This document shows positions 33,100 to 45,798 of a DNA stretch of 64,000 nt, piece after piece. The translations under genes and the position numbers were made by a program. The notes below the pieces were generated by a model. The model did not search any database. It worked only from the letters and a program-made list of their open reading frames with translations, and was not told the DNA's origin. Position 1 is the first letter of the stretch. Every line of letters begins with the position of its first letter. Source of the DNA: Patiria miniata (lineage: Eukaryota; Echinodermata; Asteroidea; Valvatida; Asterinidae); assembly GCF_015706575.1 (NCBI RefSeq), contig NW_024037047.1, forward strand, positions 1,368,632-1,432,631, written 5' to 3'.

Positions 33100-34208
33100 A
33101 TATTGTCTAAAAAGGGGCGCAGAGTGTTTTCGGAGTTTGAAACCGGAGTTTGACTCTCATCAGCTTCTTCTGTACTATTAATAATTTATTCAAATAAGTA
33201 CTATGGGTATTTCCCCATGCTAGAATTCCATATTGAAGATGGGGTAATGCAAGTGTATTATAAATAGAGAAGAGAACATTTCTAGGTAGTGTATGTCGAA
33301 GCTTACGTAGTACACCCAATAACTGGGAAATTGATATGTGAACCTTTTGGCACTGTAATTTCCATGAGAGGTTACAGTCAATTATGACACATACACATTT
33401 GAAATGATCTACTTGGCTTATCTTAGATTTATTAATATAAATATTACTGTCAACATCAATGTGCTTTATAGAAAATAACATAAAACATGTTTTCTTTTCA
33501 TTTACCGACAATTTGTCACATTCAAACCACATGGAGACATTCTTAAGTTCTTTGTTTATAATTAAAACAAGCTTATTTAAATTAGAGTGACTAAGGAAAA
33601 CAAATGGTTGTGTCATCCGCAAATAAAATAAAAGATAACAATTTCGAAGAGTTACAAATATCGTTTACATATATAAGGAAGAGCAATGGACCTAAGATAG
33701 AGCCTTGTGGTACGCCACAAGTAACTGACTGAAGGGTTGATTTATTATTTTTCCATTCAACAAACTGTTTCCTGTCACAAAGATAATTTCTAAACCAGTC
33801 AAGGGTCTTCCCCCTAACACCATACCTATTAAGTTGTGAACGTAAAATTTCATAGTTAATAGTGTTAAAGGCCTTCGAAAGGTCTAAGAACAAGCCTATG
33901 GTGTGATTTGATTTGTCTATGGATGAGCTGATTTTGTCAACAAGGTCAATAAGGGCCATCCGAGTTGAGAAATTAGCACGGAAACCGTACTGAGAGTCAC
34001 ATAGAATATTGTACTTAGTTATAAAGATTTCGAGACGATTTGCAACTAGTCTCTCAAGTACCTTGGAGAGACATGGTAATATTGAAATAGGGCGGTAGTT
34101 GCAAATTAATTGAGGGTCACCGTTTTTAAATACAGGTATTACTTTTGCAATTTTAAATTCATTTGGTACAATTCCAGTCGATATAGATAAATAAAAAACT
34201 TTCAACAA
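33100..34208 (-). pseudogene. LINE reverse transcriptase domain remnant
   Basis: Frames 34,208-33,591 and 33,622-33,107 together cover the RT palm and thumb. Visible motifs are KVIPVFKNGD, YRPISILPCLSK, QYGFR, LFLDLSKAFN, GVPQGSILGPLLF and FADDT. The frame shifts just after FADDT near 33,600. The catalytic Asp pair is intact. Confidence 0.85.
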
Positions 34209-34955
34209 GGGCTCAGCAATAAAAGCGCAAATTTGTTGAATGAAATAAGACAGTGTCTAAGTTATCGTGACCTGGACTTTTTAAGCAGGCAACCCGTTGA
34301 TACACTTCAAAAGTTCATCGTTTGTTACTGGAGTCATAAAGAAAGAATTTGGGAAATCACCTTCAATAAAATCAGTAGGGTTTAATTGGGAATTAGGAAT
34401 CTTGGATGCTACATTAGGACCAATGTTTGTAAAGAATTCGTTAAAGTGCTCAGCAATTCGTTCTGGATCATTTAGTACAGTATTATTTATAAGAAATGAA
34501 TCGGGACCCAACGACGTTTTTTTTTTTTTCATTGTTAATAATTTTCCAGGTATTTTGAAAATTACATTTTACCTTTTCGAATAAAGCAGAGTAGTAGTTT
34601 TTTTTTGCTATCCGTATGAGTTTTGTTAACCTGTTCCTGAAATTATTATTTTTCTTTGTATTGCTTTCGTTTGGGTTATGTAAATAACACTTATAATTTT
34701 TTTTTTTTCACCTAATTGATTTCAGTAATCCCTTGGTTATCCAGGGGTTGTTCATTGTCTTCTTAGTTTTAAATCTCTTATAAGGAACATATATATCTAT
34801 TTCTTCATTTAATTTGGTAATTAACTGCAAATAAGAATCATTCACATTTTCAGCTGTAACAATCCCATTCCACTGAACTGCATGAAGCTTATTTTTCAAT
34901 GATGAGATATTGTAATCACTAGTGTCTCTTTTCCAATAATACGTTTTAGATTTGT

Positions 34956-35840
34956 TTACTTTTTGAGACTTGGACCAAACAAGACAATAGGCAGGTGGTC
35001 GCTCAGTTCTGATGTGATGATTGCTGTCTGATGATTATCTACGCGGTTAGTGAAAATTTTATCAATAAGGGTAGCTGTGTTACGCGTTATTCTTGTTGGT
35101 TTGTCTATTGAAGGGCGAAAGGAGTGGGAATATAGAGTATCTAAAAACTCGCGTGTTGGGTTGTGAGAAACACAATTGAGCAAATTGATATTGAAATCTC
35201 CTAAAATATAACAGATCTTGTTTTCTAAGGGTTTTTTTCCAAGTATTTCATCCATTTCCTCTGAGAAATTAGAAACAGAAAGACCAGGAGGTCTGTAAAC
35301 TAAACCTACAATAACATTTTTCTTGTGGGGAATTCTTATTTCAATGAATATGGATTCAAAACATTCAGAAGTACTAATTCAATCCGACCTTACAGTAAAT
35401 TGTAATGAGTCTTTTATATATAACATGATGCCTCCACCGTTTTGAATCTTCCTGTTTTTATGTTCACGTACATATCTAGGAATAGATAATATCGTATGAG
35501 GGATACCTTTAAGCCACGTTTCAGTTAAACCGATAATATGAAAATTGTGTTGTATTTCATTTAATGTAATCACAATATCGCCAAAAAATTTGTGAATACT
35601 TCTAATATTTATATGAAACATTGAAAAAGCTTCATTTTCATATTCATTTGTTTTTCCTCTAAGTTTTTTTTCGGATAAATATTTAGCCCCATATGGACTA
35701 GCTAAAGACTCAGTTGGTTCTGTTGAATTCAATATATTGGAGTTAAGGACATAATCATTGAGGCGGAACTCCACATCATCTACTGAACTAGAGCTACTGT
35801 GGTTGCTGGCGATGTCATTCATTGTTTGTGAAGAGTCCAA
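34956..35840 (-). pseudogene. LINE endonuclease domain remnant
   Basis: Frames 35,840-35,379 and 35,255-34,956 carry an AP-endonuclease pattern: NIRSI, the GLTETWL catalytic Glu region, GGGIMLYIK, GDFN, and SDHLPI with the final catalytic His. The segment between them (about 35,255-35,379) is in another frame. Confidence 0.8.
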
Positions 35841-36247
35841 ATTGAATGCGATGACATGATAGACTGATTAAATACAAAGAGGTGTTATCTAGCTTTCTGT
35901 AGGAAGAAGCGCTATACGTAACGTTATGGGGAATTTGTAGGAGAAAAAATGGCTGACAACAGAATAAGAAGTTGCAAGTACGGGACAAACATGGTCCGAA
36001 GTATAAAAAATACAAGTGGGCAAAACAGATGCATAATATTTATACAGTGTGAGCTCAGTATTAACTATTTCAAGACGTAAAAACAGGGGTTTGGCAAGGC
36101 ACATTCCAAAGATGATGTTTTCTAACGAAAACACAAATTAATCATTAAGAAAGAAAGTATACCTTATTTAAATGATAGTGGTTGGACAGATGATGGGATT
36201 TGGGTAGTGTTAGGTATGTACCTGTACAATGTAACTAGCTTACGGAG

Positions 36248-36583
36248 CTAAGAGATCGGGCTTGCTTCTCCCAGTCGAAAGGTCTTGAATGGGCCGCTCT
36301 TCAGCTTGTAGGTGATCACTGCTGGGACCGACATCGGAATGTAAGCGAACTGGACCCGTTCATCCTGTCGGATGGATTGTAGGTGGCGATCTCTTAGACG
36401 TTTTATGGTTTCCCTGATCTTCGGCGTTACTTCGTGGCTGATGTAAATGTTCGATCCGTTGTAAGGGTTGTTCTTCAGAGATCGAGCCGCATGCTTGAGG
36501 ATGAACTTCCTATCCGTGTATCTCAGCAGCTTGCAGTGGATCATCCGTGGGTGCTTCTGACTACCGGTGTGGACGTTTACCAA
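36248..36583 (-). pseudogene. LINE ORF1-like fragment
   Basis: A 111-codon frame containing HPRMIHCKLLRYTDRKFILK, then GSNIYISHEVTPKIRE and FAYIPMSVPAVITYK. This is the pattern of the RRM plus C-terminal domain of L1-type ORF1 proteins, which bind RNA. It lies just 5' of the minus-strand LINE and may be its ORF1 or a separate remnant. It lacks the N-terminal coiled coil. Confidence 0.6.
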
Positions 36584-36589
36584 ACATCT

Positions 36590-36915
36590 TGAGAAAAGGC
36601 AAGACCGGTTCTACACCTTAATGATGAGAGTGTTAAAAATGGTTCACTGGTTCATGCACCTGACTAACCAGGACCTGTTTTGCGCACTACAAAAGATCAG
36701 TGACAAGATCAGGGCAAGGAGACTAAGGTTTGCGGGCCACTGTCACAGGCATCCTTAGCTTGCTATAAACAGCCTGGTGCTCTGGACTTCCTCCATGGCA
36801 GACGATCCACAGGAGGATCGAATATCACATATGTGGGCAACGTTTGTCACGATACCGGCTTCCTAAAAGAAGAACTTTTGGCTAATATGGGGAACAGGTA
36901 ACAGTGGAGATTCAT
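36590..36915 (+). pseudogene. RTE-like LINE ORF2 C-terminal fragment
   Basis: The + strand encodes KISDKIRARRLRFAGHC near 36,694-36,744, a hallmark of the C-terminus of RTE-type LINE polyproteins. It is followed in other frames by LVLW-like and DTGFLKEEL-like pieces up to about 36,890. It is a short broken fragment in opposite orientation to the neighbouring LINE. Confidence 0.65.
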
Positions 36916-37074
36916 CATCCGGCAAATATTGCCAAATTTTAATCAAATTTTAGTCAAATTGTTGGGGATACTTCATAAGTTTTAGTGATATTTTGAGAAT
37001 GTTTACACATTTTCAAAGTTTAGCCCCAAATTCTCAAGATATTTTGAAAAACAAAAATACACGTTACCAAGATT

Positions 37075-39570
37075 GTCTTATCACCGGTCTATAAAGCCAT
37101 GTGATTTTGACATTGCAAAACACCTGACACTAGGCCTACACCTTATTCACAGGGTTAAAGTGCACAATGGAATCGAAACTGAAACCTAACAGGTGGACTT
37201 CAAGTACCTTTTTTTTTGCTGTGAGTCGTACGACCCACGTTGGTACAGACGTACACTGCAATAAACACCACTATCAAGATAATTCTTGTTGGTGTGCGTC
37301 AACGGTTTAATAATAAAACAAGGCGAACACTACAATATTAGAGTATGTCCTGGTAAGTGTTAGTCAATATTCAAAGTTAGTTTCGCATATGGCAACCAAA
37401 ATCAATGTCGAATAATTTATGGCCTTAAGAAAATCATGAATGGTATTCTAAGGTACTCAATCTAAAAAGAGTCAGAGCAATGATTTATTGAGTTACGAGC
37501 GCTTAAACAAAATTTACAAAATTATATACTACTATTTATTTAGTCCATGTGAGCAGTTTGTAAACGAACATTGGTCTGTGATAATATATCGTGAGCCGAA
37601 AACCCCAGAATAATACATTATGGTTGTTTATATTATCTCAACGTCATTTTTATACAGGTAAATTTAGTGTTGTCCCTGAAATTATCAAGTCCCCACCTTA
37701 CGCAACCGTTCGACTAATTTCAGTCCAATTTTCGGGCACCAATTCTTTGTCGAGGGGGGACCCAAGTTTCATGATGTATCCAGTGTTGCTATGATTTTCC
37801 ATGATATAAATTTATCATTGTAAATAAGCCAGTATATGAGCAAATTTGTGAATTTGAAGCTGATTAAAAGCGAGGTTTAGCAAGACTACTTAATGATATC
37901 TGGGGAAAAGTAAATGAGCGCATATCCTGGTTATATCCATTTTGTTATTTCATTTTGTCCCCATAATTATCCAGTCACTAATAATTCATACTACGAGGTG
38001 ACGTATCGTTTGTACAAAGCCGTTGGACGATTCGTCACTTCGTGGTGCAGCCGAATATACTTAAGAAAATGTTATTTAAGTAAGAGGTGTTGATTATTTG
38101 TTTTATACTTTGAAAAAAAATAACAACACAATTGTAAATAACTGTATTACCCGACGACTAATTAAAAATGCATATAAGGCACCCTCCCCCCCCCCCAAGG
38201 TGGCAACCCTTCCAAATATCCTTTCCGTAGGACTGTAAGAGTCTGTATGCCAAGTTTGATGTTTTGGACAAGTCGGTTAGGATATTGTCAAAAGTTGGAG
38301 TAAAAATTGATCGGCGGTGAAATCCCGGTACATACTGTTATTTCGTTTAGCCGTTTTGGATTTACTCTAAAACAAAAACAGTAAACGAACCGTTTTTACA
38401 GTTTTGTAAAACGGTCAAACTGTATAAAGTCACCAAAAAGTAATACTTTTTGTTGTTCTTTTTAATTGCAAAAAAAGCGATAAAAAAGTGTTGTGTTACA
38501 AAAACATGACAATGAGAAAACGGTCAATAGTCTTGTCGACCATTGTTTGAATTAGGTTCGGCAATTAAGCAATGCACCTTGGAATGTTGCCTGGGTTCCA
38601 AATTGCACTCCTTACATTTCGTTCTCACGGTAGCATTTGCGAATTGGCTATTGTAGAGCCGCCCCGAACTCCAACTTCCTTCAAAAGATCTGGAACTTGT
38701 TGATACGTCTTAACATCCCGTATCCATTATGGAAATTAATGTCCTTCTTGACATTAACCAGCGCCATTTTTGCTTGCAACTCTTTCAGCTTCTCCAACTG
38801 AATCGCACGAGAAGGGGTTCAGGGTCACGCCAGGAATCACACCACGCATTAATTATGCCGAGGTAGCACTTCTTCGTGTACGGCATGACCCCCTCCACCC
38901 ACTTGCCAACCACAACAAAATGCATGACACTGAAATTAAAAACAAATCAGTCTGTTTTCAATACTGACGTTTTGCTGTTTTTCAAAGTTGTTTGTGTAAA
39001 AGTGTAAAACAAAAATCATTGCTCGTTATGCTGTAATGAATTTTACTAAAATATATCTTAATACCGTTTGACTGTTTTGCAAAACTGTAAAACGGCAAAA
39101 CAGTCATTTGTTCGTCTACTGTTTTTGTTTTTAATGAAATCAAAAACGGCAAAACGAAACAAAACCGGTAAGTACCAGGATTGGTACACTGGTGCCTTTG
39201 AGTAAACCTAACTGCTACGTGTACAAATCAGCACCATATATTCAAGCCTCATGCGTCATACATAAGTGCAAAGCATTTTGAGGCGGGGTCTTCAAAGGTT
39301 CAATGTACAGCTTCAACCGAATATGAGATCTAGCAAGTAGCATTGCCCTGCCGCATGCAGTTCATGTTTGGCAAGTCTCCAAAAAACCTTACCTTTGAAA
39401 ATTGTAGCTGCTACCATGCCCTTATTAGGGAATAATGCTATTGATAGTCAAATTAGGCAAAACTGTCGCCAAACAGCGAATGGAATCACTCCATCGAACG
39501 CGTGGAGGAGGGGCCTGAGATGCATTCTGTTGAGGCTTTGAGTATTGGCGACAAATATCACGACACTAGT
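37075..39570 (+). repeat. Large dispersed repeat, copy B (left half)
   Basis: Collinear with 43,437-46,180. Examples are TTATCACCGGTC, CTGTGAGTCGTACGACCCAC, CATGATATAAATTTATCAT, GTACAAAGCCGTTGGACGA and AACGCGTGGAGGAGGGG. It encloses an 861-bp inverted-repeat element shared with copy C and stops at a MITE-like insert near 39,572. No host coding sequence is recognised. Confidence 0.75.
38322..39182. mobile_element. Inverted-repeat element nested in copy B
   Basis: The ends are inverted: ATCCCGGTACATACTG...CGTTTAGCCGTTTT on the left and its approximate reverse complement ending ACCGGTAAGTACCAGGAT on the right, with further palindromic 'aaaacgg' stretches inside. The centre reads on the minus strand as a short protein-like stretch (HFVVVGKWVEGV...YTKKCYLGIIN) that is also conserved in copy C but broken. 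It may be a transposase trace. Confidence 0.6.
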
Positions 39571-39571
39571 G

Positions 39572-39965
39572 TATTTGTATGTTGTTTTCATTTAATACAC
39601 TGCGCAGTGTTTACAAAAAAACTATACAACAACTCGTCAACGGTAGCCCGCTGGGCAGCAGGTACTTTCCCGCACTACGCAAGACCCTATTCATAGCAAT
39701 ACAACAAAAAGCCAAGCGTCAGACAGTGTCCAGACCGTTGCCAGACAGTGCGCTGGAAAGATAATTGACTGGCGGCTGTGGTATGCAGTTATGAAGGGAG
39801 ATGGCTGTGTCAAGTTACAGGTCTTTGTTGATGTTTCAATTAGACTTGGCAGGAGGCCGGGTCGAAAGTTTGTTGACACGGCCTGGGTGTAGCCCTGGCT
39901 GCAAAGTTCATTAAACCAGCTGATTTGGCAAGGGTTGAATGAGGATTAGATAGGAGGTGACCGTC
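39572..39965 (+). mobile_element. MITE-like element, + copy
   Basis: Matches 43,800-44,220 in the opposite orientation (TGCGCAG-GTTTACAA, CACTACGCAAGACCCTAT, ATAATTGACTGGYGGCTG, GAAGGGAGATGGCTGTGTCAA). It interrupts copy B at a place where copy C has no insert. No protein is encoded. Confidence 0.6.
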
Positions 39966-41615
39966 ATTGGCCGTCAATTTTTTTTTATTAAAAACAATAG
40001 TTTTGTTGATGCCCCAGGGGCATCAGGTCACTCCGCCTTGGGTTTAAAAAAAGGTGATACGCATGCAGGGATTGAAATCTTTACCACTAACGGGTGCGAT
40101 GGTGGGTGGGTTAAGCTTGAAAACACATACCTCGCCAGTACAGTTGGCATATTAAATTAGTGTTACCCAGAGAGTGGGAGTTTCAAGAAAATCGTCTCCG
40201 GTGAATAGGCGACGCCGGAGCTGGTCTGTGCACCTGTAGTTTTTGATTGTAATTCACTTAATAAGTTGATTGATACCGGTGATAATATGCCGTCCCACCT
40301 GTTTTTATTTTTTGTGCGTGTCGGGGGAAACAGTGCATATTTTCCGTGCCCTTTTAACGCACTTCGTCAGACACCATTTGTTTAATTGTTTTATATGAAT
40401 TCACTTTATTGATAATGATGCTAAAGAATATTTTATGCATTAGCATATCTTGTAATGATCAGACTAAGTGGCGTGGATTTCCAATGTTATATTCTTGTCT
40501 CGAAATCCATGCCTAAATGACCATTCTGCTAGTTCTGTTCTTCAAGAAGTCCCAAGGGATTTGTATTTATCCTCATCCAGATTTTTTTCTTGGTCAGATG
40601 ATGGAGATGGGTTAATCCTTGATCGTATCAGGCCATCTTTCTTTTTTTCGTCGTTTGTATGCCTGGGTGGGTGGGTCGCAAAGAATGCATTAGGAAAAAT
40701 CATAATAGCATTCTTGAGTGTTTTCACACCAGGACCACGATCTGCAGTTCTACATAATGCCGCTTTTGTCTATCCGTTAGGATGATTTTTGTCTTTCATG
40801 ACATTACATTCACCCCTCCAAAAAAACAAAACAATGCTCTTTGAAATGAAATGGTGGGACATCACATATTCGTTGCCTCTTGGGGGAATGGGGTCCTCTG
40901 CAAATTCTGCATCTCGTTTTAGTTGTTTTCTGACATGCAAGCTGAATGTGAACGTACACACACAATTTCTATGGCAGCATACCGGCAGAGAACTGTCTTA
41001 ATTGTGTTCATTTTTTGGGGTGTTAATCATAGTTGATGATTAATGGTATTTATTCAAGCCTAGCCTTATGTTAACTTGCTGGAATATTGCTGGCAGTTAA
41101 ACTTCCACATAATCAAACATTCGTCTGTAGCCATAATTGAAATGTGAACTTTTTAAGTCCAGATAATCTACATGTATGATTATGCCAAATAGATAATATG
41201 CCTTCAATCTATATATCTGCGAACACCGACCCCTCCTTCAATTTTCAAGAAAATTTTTACAAGTTTTTTTCTTAAACTTGAGTGGTGCCGCACAGAAATA
41301 TTTTTTTCATAATTGACCCGGTCTGCCAGTATGTTGTATGAAAAATACAACTTACAGGTCCTCACATTTGCTTAACAAGCACTGAAGCAGCAAGACTCAG
41401 CCACTGACGAAAAAAATACAAAGGCGGGTGAAAATACATGCACTGTTTAAATTTGTCTGACAAATATATTCAGCACTCATGGCAACACAGCATGTTTTTC
41501 TCTGGTCAATAAGAAAGTGAAACTGGAATACGCCTGTCACTACTTCACTGGCACTAGTGCCTACACAGCCACCATTGCCACACCGCATGACCACAGCAAC
41601 TCGAACACAGGAATG
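39966..41615. other. Intergenic, no gene recognised
   Basis: Mixed sequence. Around 40,460-41,000 both strands are relatively open. The minus strand (SDQEKNLDEDKYKSLGTS and neighbours) has a faint protein look but is broken and unrecognised. Nothing else stands out. Confidence 0.35.
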
Positions 41616-41617
41616 CC

Positions 41618-41739
41618 CAATTTGATATTTTTTTTTGGAAACTCAAAATCTCAGTGGGGGGGGGGGGGGGGGACTGGGGCGACAAGGTTTCATGGGGGGG
41701 GGGCTGTCGCCCCCAGGCCCCCCCCTGGCTACGCCACTG
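41618..41739 (-). mobile_element. hAT-like MITE, truncated copy
   Basis: Reads on the minus strand from CAGTGGCGTAGCCAGG (ending at 41,739) through G/C runs to CACTGAGATTTTGAGTTTCC, then stops matching. The far terminus is missing. It belongs to the same family as 23,900 and 42,070. Confidence 0.65.
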
Positions 41740-41944
41740 TACATAATGAAGTTGGTCCACCCTCATCTGTGCAAGTTGGCACATACAGATATTTTGTTTT
41801 CAGTTGGTTTCCTCGTATGTGTTGACATAATTCAATGCTGATGATGCCACTTCAAGGTTGAGGGGAGGCATGTGACATGTATCGATAATACTTAAAAAAA
41901 AAAACAGCAAAGATGGGAGTTACATGACATACGGAATTAGTTAC

Positions 41945-43420
41945 ATGACTGGAACGGAATTTAAGAGGAAACATCAAACACATCCAAATTTATTTGTGTT
42001 TATTTTACCCATGCACATGGCCCTTTTGTTTTCTTATACAAAGCCAGCCGCAAAGAGGTCAGTAAAGACCAGTGGCGTAGTCACCGGGGGGGGGGGGGGT
42101 GTTGGGGGGGCGTGGGGGGGCGACCGCCCCCCCCATAAAACCTTGTCGCCCCCCCCCCCCCGTCGCCCCCCCCCCCACTGAGATTTTGAGTTTCAAAAAA
42201 AAATATCATTGATCTACATGACGCCATGGGCCCTATTATGTACTACAATGTATCTTTTGCTTAGAAAATATTGGTTAAAGTGGTCAGAAATTGCCTCAGA
42301 TAGCACCACAGAGCATTAAGAATCCAAAATTGTTGGGGGCCCTTCAGCGGGCCCCGAACCCCACGCCTATAGCTCAGAATTCTGGTAGCTGATTCAATGA
42401 CTCCAACCTCGAAAACAATGTTCACAAAATGTTCTTATGCCTTTAGCTGAGAAAACCTCGAAAATTATGTTTAAATTATTATCTTTTGTGCTAAGATAAT
42501 TATTGGTTAAAGTGGTAAGAAATAGCCTCAGATCACACCACAGAGCATCGAAAATCCTTTTTTTTTTTCGGGGCCCTTAAGCGGACCCCGAACCCCACGC
42601 CAATAGCTCAGAATACCGATAGCTGATTCAATGTCTCAAACCTCGAAAACGATGTTCAAATAATTATCTTTTGCCAAGATAATATTAGTTAAAGCATGGA
42701 GGAAAGTCGTAAAAAATTGCTTCAAATCACACCACAGAACATCTAGAATGCAATTTTTTTCGGGGCCCTTAAGCGGGCCCCGAACCACACGCCGTAAGGG
42801 CTTCGCCCCCCCCCCCCACTTGAAATTCCTGGCTACGCCACTAGTAATGACACAAACAGAATTGAAGGGGAAACACCAAACACATCAAAACTTATTTCCG
42901 ATTATTTAACCCACACTTGATCCTTTCTACAGTTTTGTTTTCTCATACAAAACCGGCCGCAAAGAGGTCAGTAATGACACAAACAGAATTTAAGGGGAAA
43001 CATCAAACACATCATAACTTATTTCCGTTTATTTAACCCACACTTGGTCCTTTTTACAGTTTTGTTTTCTCATACTAAACCGGCCGCAAAGGAGTCAGTA
43101 ATGACACAAACAGAATTTAAGGGGAAACATCAAACACATCAAAACTTATTTCCGTTTATTTAACCCACACTTGGTCCTTTCTACAGTTTGTTTTCTTATA
43201 CAAAACCAGCCGCAAAGAGGCTGGTCAGTAATGACACAAACAGAATTTAAGGGGAAACATCAAAACTTGTTTTTCCGTTTATTTATCCCACACTTGGTCC
43301 TTACTACAGTTTTGTTTTCTCATACAAAACCAGCCACAAAGAGGTCAGTAATGACACAAACAGAATTTAAGGGGAAACGTCAAACACATCAAAACTGATT
43401 TCCGTATATTTTACCCACAC
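41945..43420 (+). repeat. Tandem repeat, about 127-bp units
   Basis: About six units share GTAATGACACAAACAGAATT, AAGGGGAAACATCAAACACA and CAAAACCGGCCGCAAAGAGG. Unit starts after the insert are at about 42,844, 42,971, 43,098, 43,228 and 43,348, so lengths are 120-130 bp. The first, most diverged unit (41,945-42,069) is split from the rest by a hAT-like element. No coding function is seen. Confidence 0.85.
42070..42843. mobile_element. hAT-like element nested in the 127-bp array
   Basis: A 774-bp element starts CAGTGGCGTAG and ends CTACGCCACTA. The flanks GTAAAGAC (42,062-42,069) and GTAATGAC (42,844-42,851) agree at 7 of 8 bases, and GTAATGAC is the normal array sequence, so this is a target duplication. 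Inside are long G/C runs and three imperfect tandem units (about 42,250, 42,481 and 42,662), each with 'caccacaga' and a GGGCCC...GGGCCCCGAACC inverted stretch. There is no transposase frame. Confidence 0.8.
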
Positions 43421-43799
43421 TCATTACGTTACCATAATCTTATCACCGGTCCATGAAGCCATGTGACTTTGACATTGCAAATCACCTTACACTACATCTT
43501 ATTCAAATGGTTAAAGTGCACAATGGAATCAAAACTGAAACCTAAAGAGGTGGACTTCACCATTTTTTTTTTTGCTGTGAGTCGTACGACCCACGTTGGT
43601 ACAGACGTACACTTCAAATAAACACCACTATCAAGATAATTCTCGTGCGTCAACGGTTTAATAATTAAACTGGGCAAACACCGCAACATTAGAGTATGTC
43701 CTAGTAAATGTAAGTCAATATTCAAATTTAGTTTCACATAATGGCAACCTAAATCAATGTCGGATAGTTTATGGCCTTAAGTAAATCATGAATGGTACC

Positions 43800-44220
43800 T
43801 GCGTACCCCAGGTACGCAGGTGACCGAATTTTGTGGAAAAACAAAATGAGGGCAAATGACGTTCACCTTTCCTCATTCAACCCATGCCAAATCAGCTGGT
43901 TCAATGAACTTTGCAGCCAGGGTTTCACCCGAGCGGTGTCAACAACCTTGGGACCAGGCCTTCTGCCAAGTCTCATTGAAACATATACAAACACCTGTAA
44001 CTTGACACAGCCATCTCCCTTCATAGCGGCAAACCACAGCCACCAGTCAATTATCTTTTAAATGCCCTGTCTGGCAACTGCATGGACACTGTCTGGCATG
44101 TGGCTTTTTGTTGTTTTGACATGGATAGGGTCTTGCGTAGTGGGGGAAGTACCTGCGTCCCAAAGGTACGCAGTTGGCGACTTTGGATAAAAATTTCTTG
44201 TAAACGCTGCGCAGGGCTAA
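43800..44220 (-). mobile_element. MITE-like element, minus copy, with empty site in copy B
   Basis: Reverse complement of 39,572-39,965. Copy B reads straight through the equivalent place (GAATGGTATTCTAAGGTAC near 37,438), so this is a precise insertion into copy C. Both ends contain a 'ggtacgcag' phrase, in opposite directions at the left end. Confidence 0.65.
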
Positions 44221-44886
44221 GGTACTTAATCTAAAAAGAGTCAGAGCAATGTATTCTTGAGTTACGAGCGCTTAAACAACATTTACAAAATTATATATTT
44301 ATTTAGTCCATGTGAGCAGTCTGTAAACGTACAGCGGTCTGTGATAATATGATTTTCCATGATATAAATTTATCATGATAAGTAAGCCAGTACATGAGCA
44401 AATTTGTGAATTTGAAGCTGATCAATAACGAGATTTAGCAAGACTACTTGATGATATATGGGGAAAAGTAAATGAGCGCATATCCTGGTTATATTCATTT
44501 TCGATCTTTCATTTTGTCCCCATAATTATCCAGTCACTTATAATTTGTACTACGAGGTGACGTATCGTGTGTACAAAGCCGTTGGACGATTCGTCACTTC
44601 GTGGTGCAGCCGAATATGCCTAAGAAAATGGTATTTAAGTAAGAGTTGTTGAGTAGTTGTTTTATACTTTGAAAAAAGGGTAACAACTCAATTGTTAAAA
44701 CTATATTACACGACGGCTAAATAAGATGCAAATAAGGCACCCTTCCCCCAAAAAATCCAGGTGGCAACCCTTCCAAATATCCTCTCTAGGACTGTAAGAG
44801 TCTGTGTGCCAAGTCTGATGCTTTGGATCTAAGCCACTAGACTATAATATACATTTTCTATGGAGTAAATATTGATCTGCGGTGAA

Positions 44887-45798
44887 ATCCCGGTACATAC
44901 TGTTATTTCGTTTAGCCGTTTTGAATTTCCTCAAAAACAAAAACAGTTAACGAACCATTGACCGTTTTGTCGTTTTTACTGATTTGTAAAATGGTCAAAC
45001 TTTATAAAGTCACCCCGAAAAAGATACTTTTTGTTGTTCTTTTAAATTGAAAAGAGCGATAAAGAAGGTTAGTTGTTTTATTTTTAGAGTGTAGTGTTAC
45101 AAAAAACATGACAATGACAAAACGGTCAATAGTCTTGTCGACCATTTTTAGATTTAGGTTCGGCAATTTAGCAATGCACCATGAAATGTAGCCTGGGACC
45201 CAAATTGCCCTCCTTACATTTCGTTCTCACGGCAGAATTTGCAAATTGGCTCTTGTAAAGCCGCCCCGAACTCCAACTTCCTTCAAAAGATCTGCAACTT
45301 GTTGATACGTCTTAACATCCCGTATCCATTATGGAAATTAATGTCCTCCTTGACATTAACCAGCGCCATGTTTGCTTGCAACTCTTTCAGCTTTTCCCAC
45401 TGAATCGTACGAGAAGGGGTTCAGGGTCACGCCAGGAATCACACCTCGCATTAATTATGCCGAGGTAACACTTCTTCGTGTACGGCCCCCTTCGTGTACG
45501 GACCCCTTCCACCCACTTGCCAACCACAACAAAATGCATGACACTGAAATTAAAAACAAAACAGTCTGTTTTCAATACTGACGTTTTGCTGTTTTTCAAA
45601 GTTGTTTGTGTAAAAGTGTAAAACAAAACATCATTGCTCGTTATGCTGTAATGAATTTTACTAAAATATATCTTAATACCGTTTGACCGTTTTACAAAAC
45701 TGTAAAACGACAAAATAGTCAATGGTTCGTCTACTGTTTATGTTTTTAATGAAATCAAAAACGGCAAAACGAAACAAAACCGGTAAGTACCAGGATTG
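44887..45798. mobile_element. Inverted-repeat element nested in copy C
   Basis: Ortholog of 38,322-39,182 with the same ends (ATCCCGGTACATACTG and GTAAGTACCAGGAT) and the same minus-strand protein-like centre (VVVGKWVEGV, KKCYLGIINARCDSWRDPEPLL). Being in both B and C, it was present before the large repeat was copied. Confidence 0.6.

Larger units (their letters stand above)
32425..36140 (-). mobile_element. Broken non-LTR retrotransposon (CR1/Jockey-group LINE)
   Basis: On the minus strand, in order: endonuclease (35,840-34,956; HINIRSIHK, GLTETWL, GDFNINLL), a linker (34,899-34,281), reverse transcriptase (34,208-33,100; YRPISILP, GVPQGSILGPLLF, catalytic FADD), a C-terminal domain near 33,005-32,796 (HNTRSA...), and a 3' UTR ending in ACAAT/ATACA-type tandem units near 32,425. 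The frame is interrupted several times, so this copy is inactive. The 5' boundary is uncertain. Confidence 0.85.
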
